Shown here: positions 49,016 to 58,913 of the stretch, piece by piece
How the letters are laid out: each line of letters starts with the position of its first letter
How positions within the stretch are numbered: the stretch's first letter is position 1
From: Devosia aquimaris
Lineage (GTDB): Bacteria; Pseudomonadota; Alphaproteobacteria; Rhizobiales; Devosiaceae
NCBI RefSeq assembly: GCF_020169335.1
Contig: NZ_JAIEZN010000001.1
Location: 1,257,426 to 1,321,425 of the forward strand
DNA: 64,000 nt
Direction of reading: 5' to 3'
Notes under the pieces: model-generated
Told to the model about the DNA's origin: nothing
The model's input: only the letters and a program-made list of their open reading frames with translations
Database searches by the model: none
Position numbers and translations under genes: made by a program

Positions 49016-50503
49016 TTACCACCAGCGCTTGGGCGAAAAATCCATGTCCGCGCTCTTTTCGATCACACGGGCGGCGGCAAACAGCGTCTCTTCGTCAAAC
49101 GGCTTGCCGATCAGCTGCAGGCCCAGCGGCAGGCCCTTGCCATCCTTGCCGGCGGGCACGGCAATGCCCGGCAGGCCGGCCATGTTGACCGTGACGGTGA
49201 ATACGTCCTGCAGATACATCGCCACCGGATCGGCAGCCAGCGTCTCGTCGCCAATGCCGAAGGCGGCCGAGGGCGTCGCCGGGGTCAGGATGGCGTCGAC
49301 GCCGCCGTGGAAGGCGTCTTCGAAATCCTTCTTGATCAGCGTGCGCACCTTCTGGGCCTTGACGTAATAGGCGTCAAAGTAACCGGCAGACAGCACGTAT
49401 GTGCCGATCATGATGCGGCGCTTCACCTCCCGGCCGAAACCGGCGGCGCGGGTGAGTTCATACATGTCGGTAATATCCTGCCCGCTGACGCGCAGGCCGA
49501 ACTTGACGCCGTCATAGCGCGCCAGGTTCGACGAGGCCTCGGCCGGCGCCACGATATAATAGGCCGGCAGGGCATATTTGGTGTGCGGCAGGGAGATGTC
49601 CTTGATCACCGCGCCTTCGGCCTTGAGCCACTCCAGGCCCTGGGTCCACAGCTTTTCGATCTCGCCCGGCATGCCGTCCATGCGGTATTCGCGCGGCACG
49701 CCGATGGTCAGGCCCTTGACGCCGCGTTCCACGGCCGCCGCAAAGTCCGGCACCGCCATATCGACGCTGGTCGAATCCTTGGGGTCAAAGCCGCTCATCG
49801 AGGTCATCAGCAGCGCGGCGTCTTCCACCGTGCGGGCAATCGGGCCGGCCTGATCGAGCGAGGAGGCAAAGGCCACCACGCCCCAGCGCGAGCAGCGGCC
49901 ATAGGTCGGCTTGATGCCAACCGTGCCGGTCAGCGCCGCCGGCTGGCGGATCGAGCCGCCGGTGTCGGTCGCGGTCGCGCCGGCGCAGAGCCAGGCCGCC
50001 ACGGCCGCAGCCGAACCGCCCGAGGAGCCACCGGGCACCAGATTGGCATTGCTGCCCTCGGCCTTGAACGGGCTGATCACCGGGCCGTAATAGCTGGTCT
50101 CGTTGGAAGAGCCCATGGCGAATTCGTCCATGTTCAGCTTGCCCAGCATCACCGCGCCATCGCGCCAGAGATTGGCCGTCACGGTCGATTCATATTCGGG
50201 CTTGAACCCATCCAGAATATGGCTGGCCGCCTGGGTGTGGACGCCCTTGGTGCTGAACAGGTCCTTGATCCCGAGCGGAATGCCTTCGAGCGGACCAGCC
50301 TGCCCCTTGGCCAGCCGCGCGTCGCTGTCCTTGGCCATGTCCATGGCCTGCTCTGGAGTCACCGCCACATAGGCGTTGATCGCCGGATTGGCGGCCTCGA
50401 TCGCGCCAAGATAGGCCCCGGTCAGTTCGCTTGCGGTAAAGCTCTTGTCGGTCAGCCCCTTGCGGGCGGCGGCCAGGCTCAGTTTGGTCAGGTCAGTCAA
50501 CAC
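49016..50503 (-). CDS. gatA: Aspartyl/glutamyl-tRNA amidotransferase subunit A
   Basis: The 495-residue glutaminase subunit, releasing ammonia from glutamine for GatB. It is an amidase-signature enzyme with Lys80 (GIKDLF), the Ser159/Ser160 region in [14 protein letters not shown] and nucleophile Ser183 ([12 protein letters not shown]), the full Ser-cisSer-Lys triad. The start is GTG at 50503, which overlaps the preceding gene by 11 bases. Two unrelated genes separate it from gatC. Confidence 0.96.
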   Translation of the reverse strand: MLTDLTKLSLAAARKGLTDKSFTASELTGAYLGAIEAANPAINAYVAVTPEQAMDMAKDSDARLAKGQAGPLEGIPLGIKDLFSTKGVHTQAASHILDGFKPEYESTVTANLWRDGAVMLGKLNMDEFAMGSSNETSYYGPVISPFKAEGSNANLVPGGSSGGSAAAVAAWLCAGATATDTGGSIRQPAALTGTVGIKPTYGRCSRWGVVAFASSLDQAGPIARTVEDAALLMTSMSGFDPKDSTSVDMAVPDFAAAVERGVKGLTIGVPREYRMDGMPGEIEKLWTQGLEWLKAEGAVIKDISLPHTKYALPAYYIVAPAEASSNLARYDGVKFGLRVSGQDITDMYELTRAAGFGREVKRRIMIGTYVLSAGYFDAYYVKAQKVRTLIKKDFEDAFHGGVDAILTPATPSAAFGIGDETLAADPVAMYLQDVFTVTVNMAGLPGIAVPAGKDGKGLPLGLQLIGKPFDEETLFAAARVIEKSADMDFSPKRWW

Positions 50504-50957
50504 GGATCTCGCTCAGATTGTCGCAGCGGGTATAAAGGGTCACGCCGGGGTTGCCGGTCGGCTCCGCCCCGTCAACGGGTCGGGACATGGCCATCATGGC
50601 GTCATAGGTGGAAACCAACTGAATGGTCTTGGCATCATAGGGGCTGATCGAGAACGTGTCAGGATAAACCTCGCCCGGTGCCTGGCAGATGGCGTCCACG
50701 AACAGCATGTTGTTGTTGGGCCGCGACTTGATCTCATAGAGGTCGCAGGTGAATTCCATCGAGTGGATGCCGTCCTTGAACGACAGCACCAGGAAATCGG
50801 TATCCATGAAGGCGTCCACGCCCTTTTTCTCGAGCGCCTCACACGCGGCCGGATCGCTCACATAGAGCTTGGACTGGTCGATCGGCAGATCGTCCTGCGC
50901 CACGACCGCCAGCGGAAAGCCAGCCAGGCAGACTGCACATGCCAAAAGGGCCTTCAT
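50493..50957 (-). CDS. Unknown secreted protein between gatC and gatA
   Basis: A 154-residue protein with a clear signal peptide ([21 protein letters not shown]), so it is periplasmic. The mature part has four Cys (ACEAL, FTCDLYE, AICQAP, TRCDNL), which could form two disulfides, and no known motif. It starts in the stop codon of the acetyltransferase (ATGA) and its end overlaps gatA. I do not recognise a family. Confidence 0.8.
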   Translation of the reverse strand: MKALLACAVCLAGFPLAVVAQDDLPIDQSKLYVSDPAACEALEKKGVDAFMDTDFLVLSFKDGIHSMEFTCDLYEIKSRPNNNMLFVDAICQAPGEVYPDTFSISPYDAKTIQLVSTYDAMMAMSRPVDGAEPTGNPGVTLYTRCDNLSEIRVD

Positions 50958-51442
50958 TCCGCCGGCTCCACGCCAACCGTGAGGGGCATCTCGAAAAACG
51001 CCGACCACTGGCTCTCGGGATAATCGAGGAACGGCCCGCGCGGCACAAAGCCGCTGCGCGTATAGAGGCGGTGGGCCTCCGGCATGTCCGCCGCGGCGCC
51101 GGTCTCGAGCATCAGCACGCTCAGCCCCTTGCTGCGCGCCAGCGCCACGATGGCATCGAGCAGCGCCGAGCCCACCCGCTGCCCGCGCACCGCCGGCAGG
51201 GTGAACATGCGCTTGACCTCGCCCATGGTCTCCGAATGCACCTTGAGCGCACCAATGCCCAGCGCCTGGCCGCTCTCGTCGCGCGCCACGAACACGCTGG
51301 TGTCGGCGCCCGCCATCTGTTCGACCGTCAGCTTGAACTGGAACTCGGGCGGCGACAGCGGCTGCAGATGCGCATTGAGCGCCGCAACCAGCGTCCGCAC
51401 ATCGTCCTGCAGCGGCGTCTCGATGGCGACGCTGACTGCCAT
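50954..51442 (-). CDS. GNAT-family N-acetyltransferase between gatC and gatA
   Basis: A 162-residue protein with the acetyl-CoA binding loop LPAVRGQRVGSALLDAIV and a C-terminal AHRLYTRSGFVPRGPF. It starts one base into the gatC stop (TAATG) and overlaps the next gene by ATGA, so all four genes from gatC to gatA are translated in tight series. Substrate unknown. Confidence 0.9.
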   Translation of the reverse strand: MAVSVAIETPLQDDVRTLVAALNAHLQPLSPPEFQFKLTVEQMAGADTSVFVARDESGQALGIGALKVHSETMGEVKRMFTLPAVRGQRVGSALLDAIVALARSKGLSVLMLETGAAADMPEAHRLYTRSGFVPRGPFLDYPESQWSAFFEMPLTVGVEPAE

Positions 51443-51729
51443 TATTCGACCACCTTGGGCACCATGAAGAAATTGTCTTCCGCCAGCGGCGCATTGGCGA
51501 CGATCTGCTCGGGATAGCCGCCATCGCTCACCACGTCGTCGCGACGGCGCAGCACCATCGGGCTCACCGAGGTCATCGGCTCGACGCCCGTCACATCCAC
51601 CTCGGACAGCTGCTCGATGAAGCCCAGGATGGAGTTGATCTCGGACTGGTAGCCCGCCACTTCATGCTCTTCGATGCGGATACGCGCCAGGCGCCCGATG
51701 CGCTTTACGGTGGTGGCGTCGACGGACAT
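51442..51729 (-). CDS. gatC: Aspartyl/glutamyl-tRNA amidotransferase subunit C
   Basis: A 95-residue subunit needed for GatA folding and for holding GatA and GatB together. [17 protein letters not shown] and the C-terminal [22 protein letters not shown]...FFMVPKVVE are standard. First gene of the gatC-GNAT-secreted protein-gatA operon. Confidence 0.96.
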   Translation of the reverse strand: MSVDATTVKRIGRLARIRIEEHEVAGYQSEINSILGFIEQLSEVDVTGVEPMTSVSPMVLRRRDDVVSDGGYPEQIVANAPLAEDNFFMVPKVVE

Positions 51730-51840
51730 GGGTCACTCCAGAAAATACGGCCTGTTGGCGCGTTATTAGCAACGGCCCGACCAAAAAGACAATGAAAATG
51801 CCTGATGCACGCCATCACCACATGCGTTCACGCGTGCGGC

Positions 51841-52374
51841 TCAGGCTTCGAGTGCCAGCCCGGCCTCGAGCGCCACCAGCCCCGTGCCATCCAGCCCCGC
51901 GCGCAGCCCGTCAATGGCGGTATCCACCGCCGATTCGTCGCCACCCAGCATCACCAGCCGCGGCGCCCGCGTGGCGAGCAGCGCCTGCCCCCGTGCCAAC
52001 AGCCCTGCCCCGTCGCCAAACAGCGCCACCACGGCCCCATCGGCCCAGCGCCCCATCACCGGCATCTCGCCCGCCACCAGCAGCAGCGGCGCCTCGCCCA
52101 TGGCGTCGATCACCAGCGCGCCCGGCCCGGCCGACCAGATCATCACATCGGGCAGGCCTTCGCCCTCATCCAGCAGCCGCACCGGCTTGCGCGGCTTGAA
52201 CGCAGCAGCGTCGATAGTCTCGAGCTCCGCGCCAAAGTCAGCCACCACCTGGTCGGCCCCAGCCACCAGCTCGGCCGCATCGATTCCCGCGGGCGCCCCG
52301 GCGGCATCCACCACCACAATGGCCCCGCCAATGTGAATGCGCACCGTCGTGCCGCCAAACCAGGTCAGTTTCAT
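51841..52374 (-). CDS. Metallo-beta-lactamase-like protein lacking metal ligands
   Basis: A 177-residue protein that begins MKLTWFGGTTVRIHIGGAIVVVD, like UlaG-type hydrolases of the metallo-beta-lactamase fold, but with Gly in place of the usual His in WFGH and no HxHxDH motif. It is therefore probably not a zinc hydrolase. AGGA nine bases upstream supports ATG at 52374. Divergent from ruvX; its stop is 111 bases from gatC's start. Function unknown. Confidence 0.7.
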   Translation of the reverse strand: MKLTWFGGTTVRIHIGGAIVVVDAAGAPAGIDAAELVAGADQVVADFGAELETIDAAAFKPRKPVRLLDEGEGLPDVMIWSAGPGALVIDAMGEAPLLLVAGEMPVMGRWADGAVVALFGDGAGLLARGQALLATRAPRLVMLGGDESAVDTAIDGLRAGLDGTGLVALEAGLALEA

Positions 52375-52446
52375 GCCGCGCTTTCCTGTCGCCAAATTGG
52401 CCCGCACCCTATAGGACCAAGCCATCATGGCAAGCGAGCCCCCCGC

Positions 52447-52920
52447 ATGACTGACGCAGACAATCCAGAGTTCGCCAATCCGCTGGCCGCCATTCCGCCC
52501 AGCGGCCGTATCATGGGGCTGGACCTGGGCACCAAGACCATTGGCGTCGCCGTCTCGGATGGCATGCGCTATTCGGCCACCCCGCTCGAAACCATCAAGC
52601 GCACCAAGTTCACCGCCGACGCCATCCGGCTCGACCAGCTCATCGCCGAAAACGCCATCGTCGCCATCATCCTGGGCCTGCCGCTCAATATGGATGGCAG
52701 CGAAGGCCCGCGCGTGCAGTCCACCCGCGCCTTTGCCCGGAGCCTCGCGCAGCGCATCACCCTGCCCATCGCCTTTTGGGACGAGCGCCTTTCCACCAGC
52801 GCCGTCACCCGCATGATGATCGATGCCGATATGCGCCGCGACCGCCGCGCCGAAGTGGTCGACAAGCTCGCCGCCAGCTACATCCTGCAGGGTGCGCTCG
52901 ACCGGCTCCGCCCGCGTTAG
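52447..52920 (+). CDS. ruvX: Putative Holliday junction resolvase / rRNA-processing nuclease
   Basis: A 157-residue YqgF/RuvX protein of the RNase H fold: IMGLDLGTKTIGVAVSDGM carries the first catalytic Asp, IILGLPLNMDGSEGPR the second motif, and FWDERLSTSAVTRMM the Asp-Glu pair. E. coli YqgF processes the 5' end of 16S rRNA. ATG at 52447 is the chosen start; the long frame running from 51805 is antisense shadow of the upstream gene. Confidence 0.94.
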   Translation: MTDADNPEFANPLAAIPPSGRIMGLDLGTKTIGVAVSDGMRYSATPLETIKRTKFTADAIRLDQLIAENAIVAIILGLPLNMDGSEGPRVQSTRAFARSLAQRITLPIAFWDERLSTSAVTRMMIDADMRRDRRAEVVDKLAASYILQGALDRLRPR

Positions 52921-53021
52921 CCCGGCTTCGGGAAGCGATAGCTGTATGAAAATCGCGCGCCCTCTTGCCCCTGTGGTCCCCCTCCGCTAGACCGCAGCAA
53001 ATCGATAGGGAATGGGAGCGC

Positions 53022-54011
53022 ATGGCCCAAGCTCGCGCCAGCACAGCCTCGAATTCGCCCGCCGGCACTTCCGGCGATTATCCCCCGTTCAATCAGCGCC
53101 ATCTGCTCTCGATTGCCGATCTCCAGCAGCATGAGATCATCGATCTGCTCGATCGCGCCGCGGCCATGGTGCCCATCTCCCGCCAGGAGCGGAAGACGCA
53201 CCCGACCCTGACGGGCAAGACGCAGATCAACCTGTTCTTTGAGCCCTCCACCCGCACCCAGGCCTCTTTCGAGATCGCCGGCAAGCGGCTGGGCGCGCTG
53301 GTGATGAACATGTCGGTCAAGACCAGCTCGGTCAGTAAGGGCGAGACACTGGTCGACACCGCCGCCACGCTCAACGCCATGCGCCCCGACGTCATCGTCG
53401 TGCGCCATTCGGCCGCCGGCGCGGTCGAACTGCTGAGCCAGAAAGTCGGTTGCGCGGTGATCAATGCCGGCGACGGCGCCCATGAGCATCCCACCCAGGC
53501 CCTGCTCGATGCCCTCACCATCCGCAATCACAAGGGCCGCATTGCCGGCCTCACCGTCGCCATCTGCGGCGACATCGGCAATTCCCGCGTCGTGCGCTCG
53601 AACCTGCTTCTGCTCGGCGCGCTCAACGTGCGCACCCGCGTCATCGCCCCGCGCAACCTGCTGCCCGCCGGCATCGAAAACCTCGCCACCGAGGTCTTCA
53701 CTGACATGCGCGAAGGCCTCAAGGACGCTGACGTGGTCATGATGCTGCGCCTGCAGCACGAGCGCGCCAACGGCCGCATGATCCCCTCGATCCGCGAATA
53801 TTACCACTTCTATGGCCTGGACGCCGAAAAGCTCAGCTACGCCAAGCCCGACGCCATCGTCATGCACCCCGGCCCGATGAACCGCGGCGTCGAGATCGAC
53901 CCCGCCATTGCCGACGGTCCCGCCTCGGTCATCACCGACCAGGTGGAGATGGGCGTCGCCGTGCGCATGGCCGTGCTCGATGCGCTGCTGCCGGCGAGGA
54001 ACGAGCCATGA
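53022..54011 (+). CDS. pyrB: Aspartate carbamoyltransferase catalytic subunit
   Basis: Second step of pyrimidine synthesis. The 329-residue enzyme shows the carbamoyl-phosphate loop [13 protein letters not shown], then [20 protein letters not shown], and [16 protein letters not shown] just before ATG at 53022 fits a start. It overlaps the next gene, pyrC, by ATGA; in this class PyrB often needs the neighbouring dihydroorotase-like protein for assembly. Confidence 0.96.
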   Translation: MAQARASTASNSPAGTSGDYPPFNQRHLLSIADLQQHEIIDLLDRAAAMVPISRQERKTHPTLTGKTQINLFFEPSTRTQASFEIAGKRLGALVMNMSVKTSSVSKGETLVDTAATLNAMRPDVIVVRHSAAGAVELLSQKVGCAVINAGDGAHEHPTQALLDALTIRNHKGRIAGLTVAICGDIGNSRVVRSNLLLLGALNVRTRVIAPRNLLPAGIENLATEVFTDMREGLKDADVVMMLRLQHERANGRMIPSIREYYHFYGLDAEKLSYAKPDAIVMHPGPMNRGVEIDPAIADGPASVITDQVEMGVAVRMAVLDALLPARNEP

Positions 54012-55315
54012 GCGCCGCCATGACCACCACTGCAACGCTGATTGAAAACGCCCGCATCCTTGATCCCGCCACCGGCACCGATCATGCCGGCGCCGTGCTG
54101 ATCGAGAACGGCGTCATCGCCGAGGTTGCCATCGGCAAGCCCATCGGCGTGCCCGACCACGTCGAGGTCATCAATGCCCGCGGTCTGGCGCTGGCGCCGG
54201 GCCTGATCGACATGCGCGTCTTCACCGGCGAGCCCGGCAAGGAATATCGCGAAACTCTGGCCTCGGCCGGCGAGGCCGCCGCTGCCGGCGGCGTCACCAG
54301 CTTCGTCATGATGCCCGACACCACCCCTGTGGTCGACGACAGCGCCCTGGTCGATTTCCTCATTCGCCGCGCCAAGGCAACGTCCAAGGTCAATGTCCTG
54401 CCTGCTGGGGCCATCACCAAGGGTCTCGGCGGCAAGGAGATGACCGAATTTGGCTTGCTTCGCGAAGCCGGCGTCGTCTGCCTGACCGATGGCCGCCACG
54501 CCATCCAGTCGACAAGCCTGTTGCGTACCGCCATGAGCTATGCCGCCAACTACGGCATGACCTTTGTGCATCACTTGCGCGATGCCGATCTCGCCGGCGA
54601 CGGCGTGATGAACGAGGGGCTGTTTGCCACCATCCTGGGCCTGCGCGGCCAGCCGCGCGAAGCCGAGACCATTCCGCTGGCGCGCGACCTGCAGCTGGCC
54701 GGTCTCACGGGTGTCAAATACCATGCCGCCCAGGTCTCCTGCGCCGCCTCCATTGAGCTTTTGGCTGCCGCCAAGAAACGTAACAACTCTGTTACGGCAG
54801 GCGTTTCCATCAATAACCTCGCGCTCAACGAGAACGACGTCGGCCGCTACCGCACCTTCTTCAAGCTCTCCACGCCCCTGCGCAGCGAGGATGATCGCCA
54901 GGCGGTCATCGAGGGCCTGCGCAACGGCACCATCGACACCATCCATTCCGACCACGATCCGCAGGACACCGAGGTCAAGCGCCAGCCTTTCGCCGAAGCC
55001 TCCGATGGCGCCATTGGCCTCGAGACCCTGCTGCCCGCCGCGCTGCGCCTTGTCCATTCCGGCGAGGTCGATCTGCTCACCGTCCTGCGCGCCATGACCA
55101 GCCGCCCGGCCGAGATCCTCGGCCTGCCCTCCGGCCGCATCGCCGTGGGCGCCCCGGCCGACCTGATCCTGATTGATCTCGACTATCCCTGGCAGGTCGA
55201 CGTCCGCCAGCTCCGCTCCCGCTCGCGCAACACCTGCTTCGAAGGCGCCCGCCTCGCCGGCAAGGTCATCCGCACCATCGTCGGTGGCGCCACGGTGTTC
55301 GAGCATATCGACTGA
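54008..55315 (+). CDS. pyrC: Dihydroorotase-like protein (PyrC, HxH motif replaced)
   Basis: A 435-residue amidohydrolase-superfamily protein fused by overlap to pyrB. The usual metal-binding DxHxH motif after the first strand is replaced: [15 protein letters not shown] at residues 66-80 has Met-Arg-Val-Phe. [10 protein letters not shown] and [12 protein letters not shown] preserve later His and Asp positions. It may be the noncatalytic or altered-metal form that partners PyrB in rhizobia and pseudomonads; another dihydroorotase may exist elsewhere. Confidence 0.85.
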   Translation: MSAAMTTTATLIENARILDPATGTDHAGAVLIENGVIAEVAIGKPIGVPDHVEVINARGLALAPGLIDMRVFTGEPGKEYRETLASAGEAAAAGGVTSFVMMPDTTPVVDDSALVDFLIRRAKATSKVNVLPAGAITKGLGGKEMTEFGLLREAGVVCLTDGRHAIQSTSLLRTAMSYAANYGMTFVHHLRDADLAGDGVMNEGLFATILGLRGQPREAETIPLARDLQLAGLTGVKYHAAQVSCAASIELLAAAKKRNNSVTAGVSINNLALNENDVGRYRTFFKLSTPLRSEDDRQAVIEGLRNGTIDTIHSDHDPQDTEVKRQPFAEASDGAIGLETLLPAALRLVHSGEVDLLTVLRAMTSRPAEILGLPSGRIAVGAPADLILIDLDYPWQVDVRQLRSRSRNTCFEGARLAGKVIRTIVGGATVFEHID

Positions 55316-55317
55316 GC

Positions 55318-55340
55318 ATTGCCCGGCTCTTCCGGGCAAT
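55318..55340. repeat. Intergenic palindromic repeat, short form, copy A
   Basis: ATTGCCCGG and CCGGGCAAT form a 9-bp stem around CTCTT, two bases after the pyrC stop. It may double as a transcription end signal. It shares its core with the composite repeats at 57291, 57511, 62516 and 62716. Confidence 0.75.
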
Positions 55341-55385
55341 CCAAACGCCGCGCCGATTGCCTGGTGCGCTCATCTTGCCCCCGTC

Positions 55386-55408
55386 ATTGCCCGGCTTCTC
55401 CGGGCAAT
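55386..55408. repeat. Intergenic palindromic repeat, short form, copy B
   Basis: Same 9-bp arms as copy A, with loop CTTCT, in the pyrC-plsY gap. The bases after it (CCATG) match the other copies. Confidence 0.75.
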
Positions 55409-55535
55409 CCATGTCCGCGCCAGCGCCATCTGCGGGCCGCCTACGCACTCACCCCAGTCGCCCCCTCCAGCACACCCCTTGCCGCCACTGGCCCGCGCGG
55501 GGTATTTCTGCCCGCAGGCCCGCAAAGGAATCCCC

Positions 55536-56144
55536 ATGCCCCCTGACGCTCTTCCCCTGCTCTATGCGCTCGTGCTGGGCTATCTGTTCGGCTCCATTCC
55601 CTTTGGCCTGCTGCTGACCCGCGCCGCCGGCCTGGGCGACATTCGCGCCATCGGCTCGGGCAATATCGGCGCCACCAATGTGCTGCGCACCGGCAACCGC
55701 TGGCTGGCCGCAGGCACCCTGGTCCTCGATGCCGCCAAGGCCGCCCTGCCCGTGCTGATCGCCCGTAGCCTCTGGGGTGACGATGCCGCCATGCTGGCCG
55801 CCATCGGCGCCTTCCTTGGCCACTGCTTCCCGGTCTGGCTGGGCTTCAAGGGCGGCAAGGGCGTCGCCGTCATGATCGGCTCGCTCCTGGCGCTGAGCTG
55901 GCCGGTTGGCCTCATTTTCTGCGCCGTCTGGCTGCTGATCGCCTTCGCCCGCAAATTCTCCTCGCTGGCTGCGCTCACCGCCGCCGCCACCGCGCCGATC
56001 TTTGCCTATGTGGTGGTCAGCGAACGCCTCGCCGGCGCCGTGGCGCTCATGGCGCTGCTGCTGTTCTTCCAGCACCGCGAAAACATCCTGCGCCTTATCC
56101 GGGGCACCGAACCCCGGATCGGCGGCAGCAAGAAGGCGTCCTGA
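55536..56144 (+). CDS. plsY: Glycerol-3-phosphate acyltransferase PlsY
   Basis: A 202-residue inner-membrane enzyme with five helices that moves acyl groups from acyl-phosphate to glycerol-3-phosphate, the first step of phospholipid synthesis. The three active-site loops are [31 protein letters not shown] and the C-terminal [22 protein letters not shown] five bases before ATG at 55536 sets the start. plsY and dprA are adjacent with a 3-base gap. Confidence 0.95.
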   Translation: MPPDALPLLYALVLGYLFGSIPFGLLLTRAAGLGDIRAIGSGNIGATNVLRTGNRWLAAGTLVLDAAKAALPVLIARSLWGDDAAMLAAIGAFLGHCFPVWLGFKGGKGVAVMIGSLLALSWPVGLIFCAVWLLIAFARKFSSLAALTAAATAPIFAYVVVSERLAGAVALMALLLFFQHRENILRLIRGTEPRIGGSKKAS

Positions 56145-56147
56145 TCC

Positions 56148-57269
56148 TTGCGGGGGGCGCCGGGTGCCAAGGGCCTCAGCCCTGCCCAGCGCCTCGCCTG
56201 GTTGCGGCTGATCCGCACCGAAAACGTCGGCCCCGCCACTTTCCGCCAATTGCTCAACCGCTTCGGCTCCGCCGAGGCGGCGCTCGACGCCCTGCCCGAC
56301 ATCGCCCGCCGCGCCGGCCGCCCGGTCCACGTGTTCACCCAGACCGAGGCCGAAGACGAACTGGCCGGCCTCAGCCGCTATGGCGCGCGGCTGGTCACCA
56401 GCGCCGATCCCGACTATCCGCCGCTGCTCCCTTTTATTGCCGCCGCCCCGCCCGTCCTGACCATTGCCGGCGGCGACAATCGCGACTGGCAGCGCACCGT
56501 GGGCCTGGTCGGCGCCCGCAATGCCTCTTCGGCCGGGGTCAAGATGACCCGCCTGTTGGCCGCCGACCTCGGCGCCGCCGGCTATACCGTCATCTCCGGC
56601 CTTGCCCGCGGCATTGACGCCGCCGCCCACAAGGCCAGCCTCGATACCGGCACCATCGCCGTCCTCGCCGGTGGGCTCGACCGCATCTATCCCTCAGAGA
56701 ACATCCCCCTGGCCCATGCGATTCTCGATGCCGGTGGCGCCCTGCTCACCGAAATGCCGCTGGGCTGGGAGCCGCGTGCCCGCGATTTTCCCCGCCGCAA
56801 CCGGCTGGTGTCGGGTTTGTCTCTGGGGATTGTCGTCGTCGAGGCCGCCCAGCGCAGCGGCTCGCTGATCACAGCGCGCTTGGCGCTGGAGCAGGATCGC
56901 GATGTCTTTGCCGTCCCCGGCTCGCCACTCGATCCCCGCGCCGAAGGCGGCAATGCCCTGATCAAGCAGGGCGCCCATCTGGTCACTTCCGCCGCCGACA
57001 TCATCACGGTGCTCGGCGCCGCCGATCCCGCGCGCACCGCGCTCTTTGACCACGACTGGACCCCGGCCCTCACGCCCGAGCTGCCGCCGCCGTCGCCCGA
57101 CGACAAATCCCGGCTGCTCGTCGCCCTCAGCGCCACGCCGGTCGCGGTGGACGACCTGGTCGCCCAATCCGGCCTGCCCGCTGCCAATATCCAGATGCTG
57201 CTGCTCGAACTCGATCTGGCCGGCCAGATCGAATGGTCCAGCGGCCAGCTGGTCGCGCTGCGCTACTAG
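56148..57269 (+). CDS. dprA: DNA-processing protein DprA
   Basis: A 373-residue protein that loads RecA on incoming single-stranded DNA in transformation. It has a short SAM-like helical part (AQRLAWLRLIRTENVGPATFRQ), the Rossmann-like core with LVGARNASSAGVKMTR, SGLARGIDAAAHKASL and AGGLDRIYP, and a C-terminal winged-helix (DML1) domain (SPDDKSRLLVALSATPVAVDDL). Start uncertain; TTG at 56148 is the most upstream possible and has no clear ribosome binding site. Confidence 0.93.
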   Translation: MRGAPGAKGLSPAQRLAWLRLIRTENVGPATFRQLLNRFGSAEAALDALPDIARRAGRPVHVFTQTEAEDELAGLSRYGARLVTSADPDYPPLLPFIAAAPPVLTIAGGDNRDWQRTVGLVGARNASSAGVKMTRLLAADLGAAGYTVISGLARGIDAAAHKASLDTGTIAVLAGGLDRIYPSENIPLAHAILDAGGALLTEMPLGWEPRARDFPRRNRLVSGLSLGIVVVEAAQRSGSLITARLALEQDRDVFAVPGSPLDPRAEGGNALIKQGAHLVTSAADIITVLGAADPARTALFDHDWTPALTPELPPPSPDDKSRLLVALSATPVAVDDLVAQSGLPAANIQMLLLELDLAGQIEWSSGQLVALRY

Positions 57270-57290
57270 CGCACTCGCCGTCCCCATCCC

Positions 57291-57370
57291 CGTCATTGCC
57301 CGGCCCGTCCGGACAATCTACACCGGCCCGCAACTGGATCACCCGGACAAGCCGGGTGATGACGGCGTTC
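57291..57370. repeat. Composite intergenic palindrome, copy C
   Basis: Left arm CGTCATTGCCCGGCCCGTCC and right arm GGATCACCCGGACAAGCCGGGTGATGAC are imperfect complements about 80 bases end to end. Right after dprA. The gap 57270-57677 holds only this, a second copy (57511) and two C/G-rich hairpins. Confidence 0.75.
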
Positions 57371-57440
57371 GGAGGTCAGACGCCTCGACTCACTGCGCAA
57401 CGGGCCTCTCCCCATTCCCGAACCAGCGGATCCATCGTCT

Positions 57441-57477
57441 CCCTCCCCCTTGAGGGGAGGGATCAAGGGAGGGGGTC
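57441..57477. repeat. C/G-rich intergenic hairpin repeat, copy 2
   Basis: CCCTCCCC and GGGGAGGG pair around CTTGA, with a further GGGAGGGGGTC, nearly identical to 48369-48405. Confidence 0.7.
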
Positions 57478-57510
57478 GACAGGTTCGAGGACCAACTGTC
57501 CCCATCGCAC

Positions 57511-57590
57511 CGTCATTGCCCGGCTTGTCCGGGCAATCCACCACTGGCCCCGCAACTGGATCACCCGGACAAGCCGGGAGATGACGACGG
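57511..57590. repeat. Composite intergenic palindrome, copy D
   Basis: CGTCATTGCCCGGCTTGTCC at the left and CACCCGGACAAGCCGGGAGA at the right, joined by about 30 less conserved bases. Closest to the consensus of the family. Confidence 0.8.
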
Positions 57591-57623
57591 CTTGCGCACG
57601 ATCTCGCCCCAGCCGCCGCGCAC

Positions 57624-57673
57624 CTCCTCCCCCTCCAGGGGGAGGTCGGGTGGGGGCCGCCCCCCCACCCCAG
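57624..57673. repeat. C/G-rich intergenic hairpin repeat, copy 3
   Basis: CTCCCCCT-CCAGGGGGAG followed by GGGTGGGGG and its complement CCCCCACCC make two adjacent hairpins, ending at the stop of the aldo/keto reductase gene. Confidence 0.65.
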
Positions 57674-57677
57674 CTCT

Positions 57678-58709
57678 CTACCGCCCGCCGCCGATATTGC
57701 GGTTGCGCTGGCCGATACCGCCTTCGCCATAGGGATAGTCGCTCATCTCCGGCTTGCTGACCGCGCTCAGCGCCGCCAGCTCTTCCGACGTCAGCACCAG
57801 CCCGGCGGCACCCAGATTGTCCTTGAGCTGGTCGGTCGTGCGCGCGCCCAGGATCACCGAGGTCACCGCCGGCTGCGCCGCCACCCAGGCCAGCGCCACC
57901 TGGGCCATGCTGGCGCCGCGCGCCTTGGCCAGGTCTTCCACCGCCCCAATCACCTCCCAGGTGCGCAGGTCGCTGTTGCGCTTCTCAAACGCCTCCATGC
58001 CGCGCTTGGGGTTTTCGCCCAGACGCGTGGCCCCAGTCGGCATCTGATCGCGCTTGTATTTCCCGCTCAGCCAGCCGCCGCCCAGCGGCGACCAGGGCAA
58101 CAGGCCGATTTGGGCGTCCTGCGCCGCCGGCACGATCTCGTGCTCGATGTCGCGCACCAGCAGATTGTATTGCGGCTGCAGCGTCACCGGCGGCGCAAAG
58201 CCGGCCATCTTGGCGGTCCACACCGCCTTGGTCATCTGCCAGCCCAGGAAGTTGGAGAAGCCATAATAGGCAATCTTGCCGTTACGGATGGCATCATCGA
58301 GGAAGCGCAGCGTCTCCTCGATGGGCGTCAGCGCGTCCCAGGCGTGCATCTGGTAGAGATCGATATGCTCGACGGCCAGGCGCTTGAGCGAAGCGTCCAG
58401 CGCCTCATTGAGATTCTTGCGAGACAGGCCAAGGTGGTTCGGCCCCTGCCCCATGGGAAAGCGGCCCTTGGTGGTGATCACCAGGTCGCGCAGGATCCCC
58501 GGCTTGCTCTTGAGCCAGCGACCCACGATCTCCTCGGAGACCCCGGCGCTATAGACATTGGCCGTATCGATGAAATTGCCGCCCGCCGCCACATAGGCGT
58601 CCATCAGCGCGAATGACGTGGCCTCGTCCGATTCCGCGCCAAAGGTCATGGTGCCCAGGCAATAGTTCGAAACGACGGTGCCGCTGTTACCCAGCATGCG
58701 ATAGTCCAT
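57678..58709 (-). CDS. Aldo/keto reductase
   Basis: A 343-residue TIM-barrel NADPH reductase. The tetrad residues are in DTANVYSAGVSEE (Asp, Tyr), ITTKGRF (Lys) and YQMHAWD (His). The C-terminal part SVILGARTTDQLKDNLGA binds the cofactor phosphate. Start at ATG 58709 (MDYRMLGNSGTVVS) with AGGAG upstream; an ATG three codons earlier is possible. The frame runs far upstream to 59030 but overlaps topA and is not needed. Substrate unknown. Confidence 0.92.
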   Translation of the reverse strand: MDYRMLGNSGTVVSNYCLGTMTFGAESDEATSFALMDAYVAAGGNFIDTANVYSAGVSEEIVGRWLKSKPGILRDLVITTKGRFPMGQGPNHLGLSRKNLNEALDASLKRLAVEHIDLYQMHAWDALTPIEETLRFLDDAIRNGKIAYYGFSNFLGWQMTKAVWTAKMAGFAPPVTLQPQYNLLVRDIEHEIVPAAQDAQIGLLPWSPLGGGWLSGKYKRDQMPTGATRLGENPKRGMEAFEKRNSDLRTWEVIGAVEDLAKARGASMAQVALAWVAAQPAVTSVILGARTTDQLKDNLGAAGLVLTSEELAALSAVSKPEMSDYPYGEGGIGQRNRNIGGGR

Positions 58710-58913
58710 AGCAATCATCTCCTCGTGATCGGCCCGACAGGCAATCGGCGACCGCGCCAGGGAGCGCGGGACAGATTGAGCACGATTGCACTGTGATTGG
58801 GTGGGGCGCAGAACGGCGCCGGAACCAAGTCTGCACCCGTCCCGTCTTGTATGCAAGTTTTCTCTCCCCTTCGGGGAGGCGGCGCCCGGCTGCATCGGCG
58901 CGCTGGGAGGCCG

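Noticed and set aside
51805-52446. N-terminal extension of ruvX by about 214 codons
   Set aside because: It is antisense to the metallo-beta-lactamase-like gene, and the family start matches ATG at 52447.
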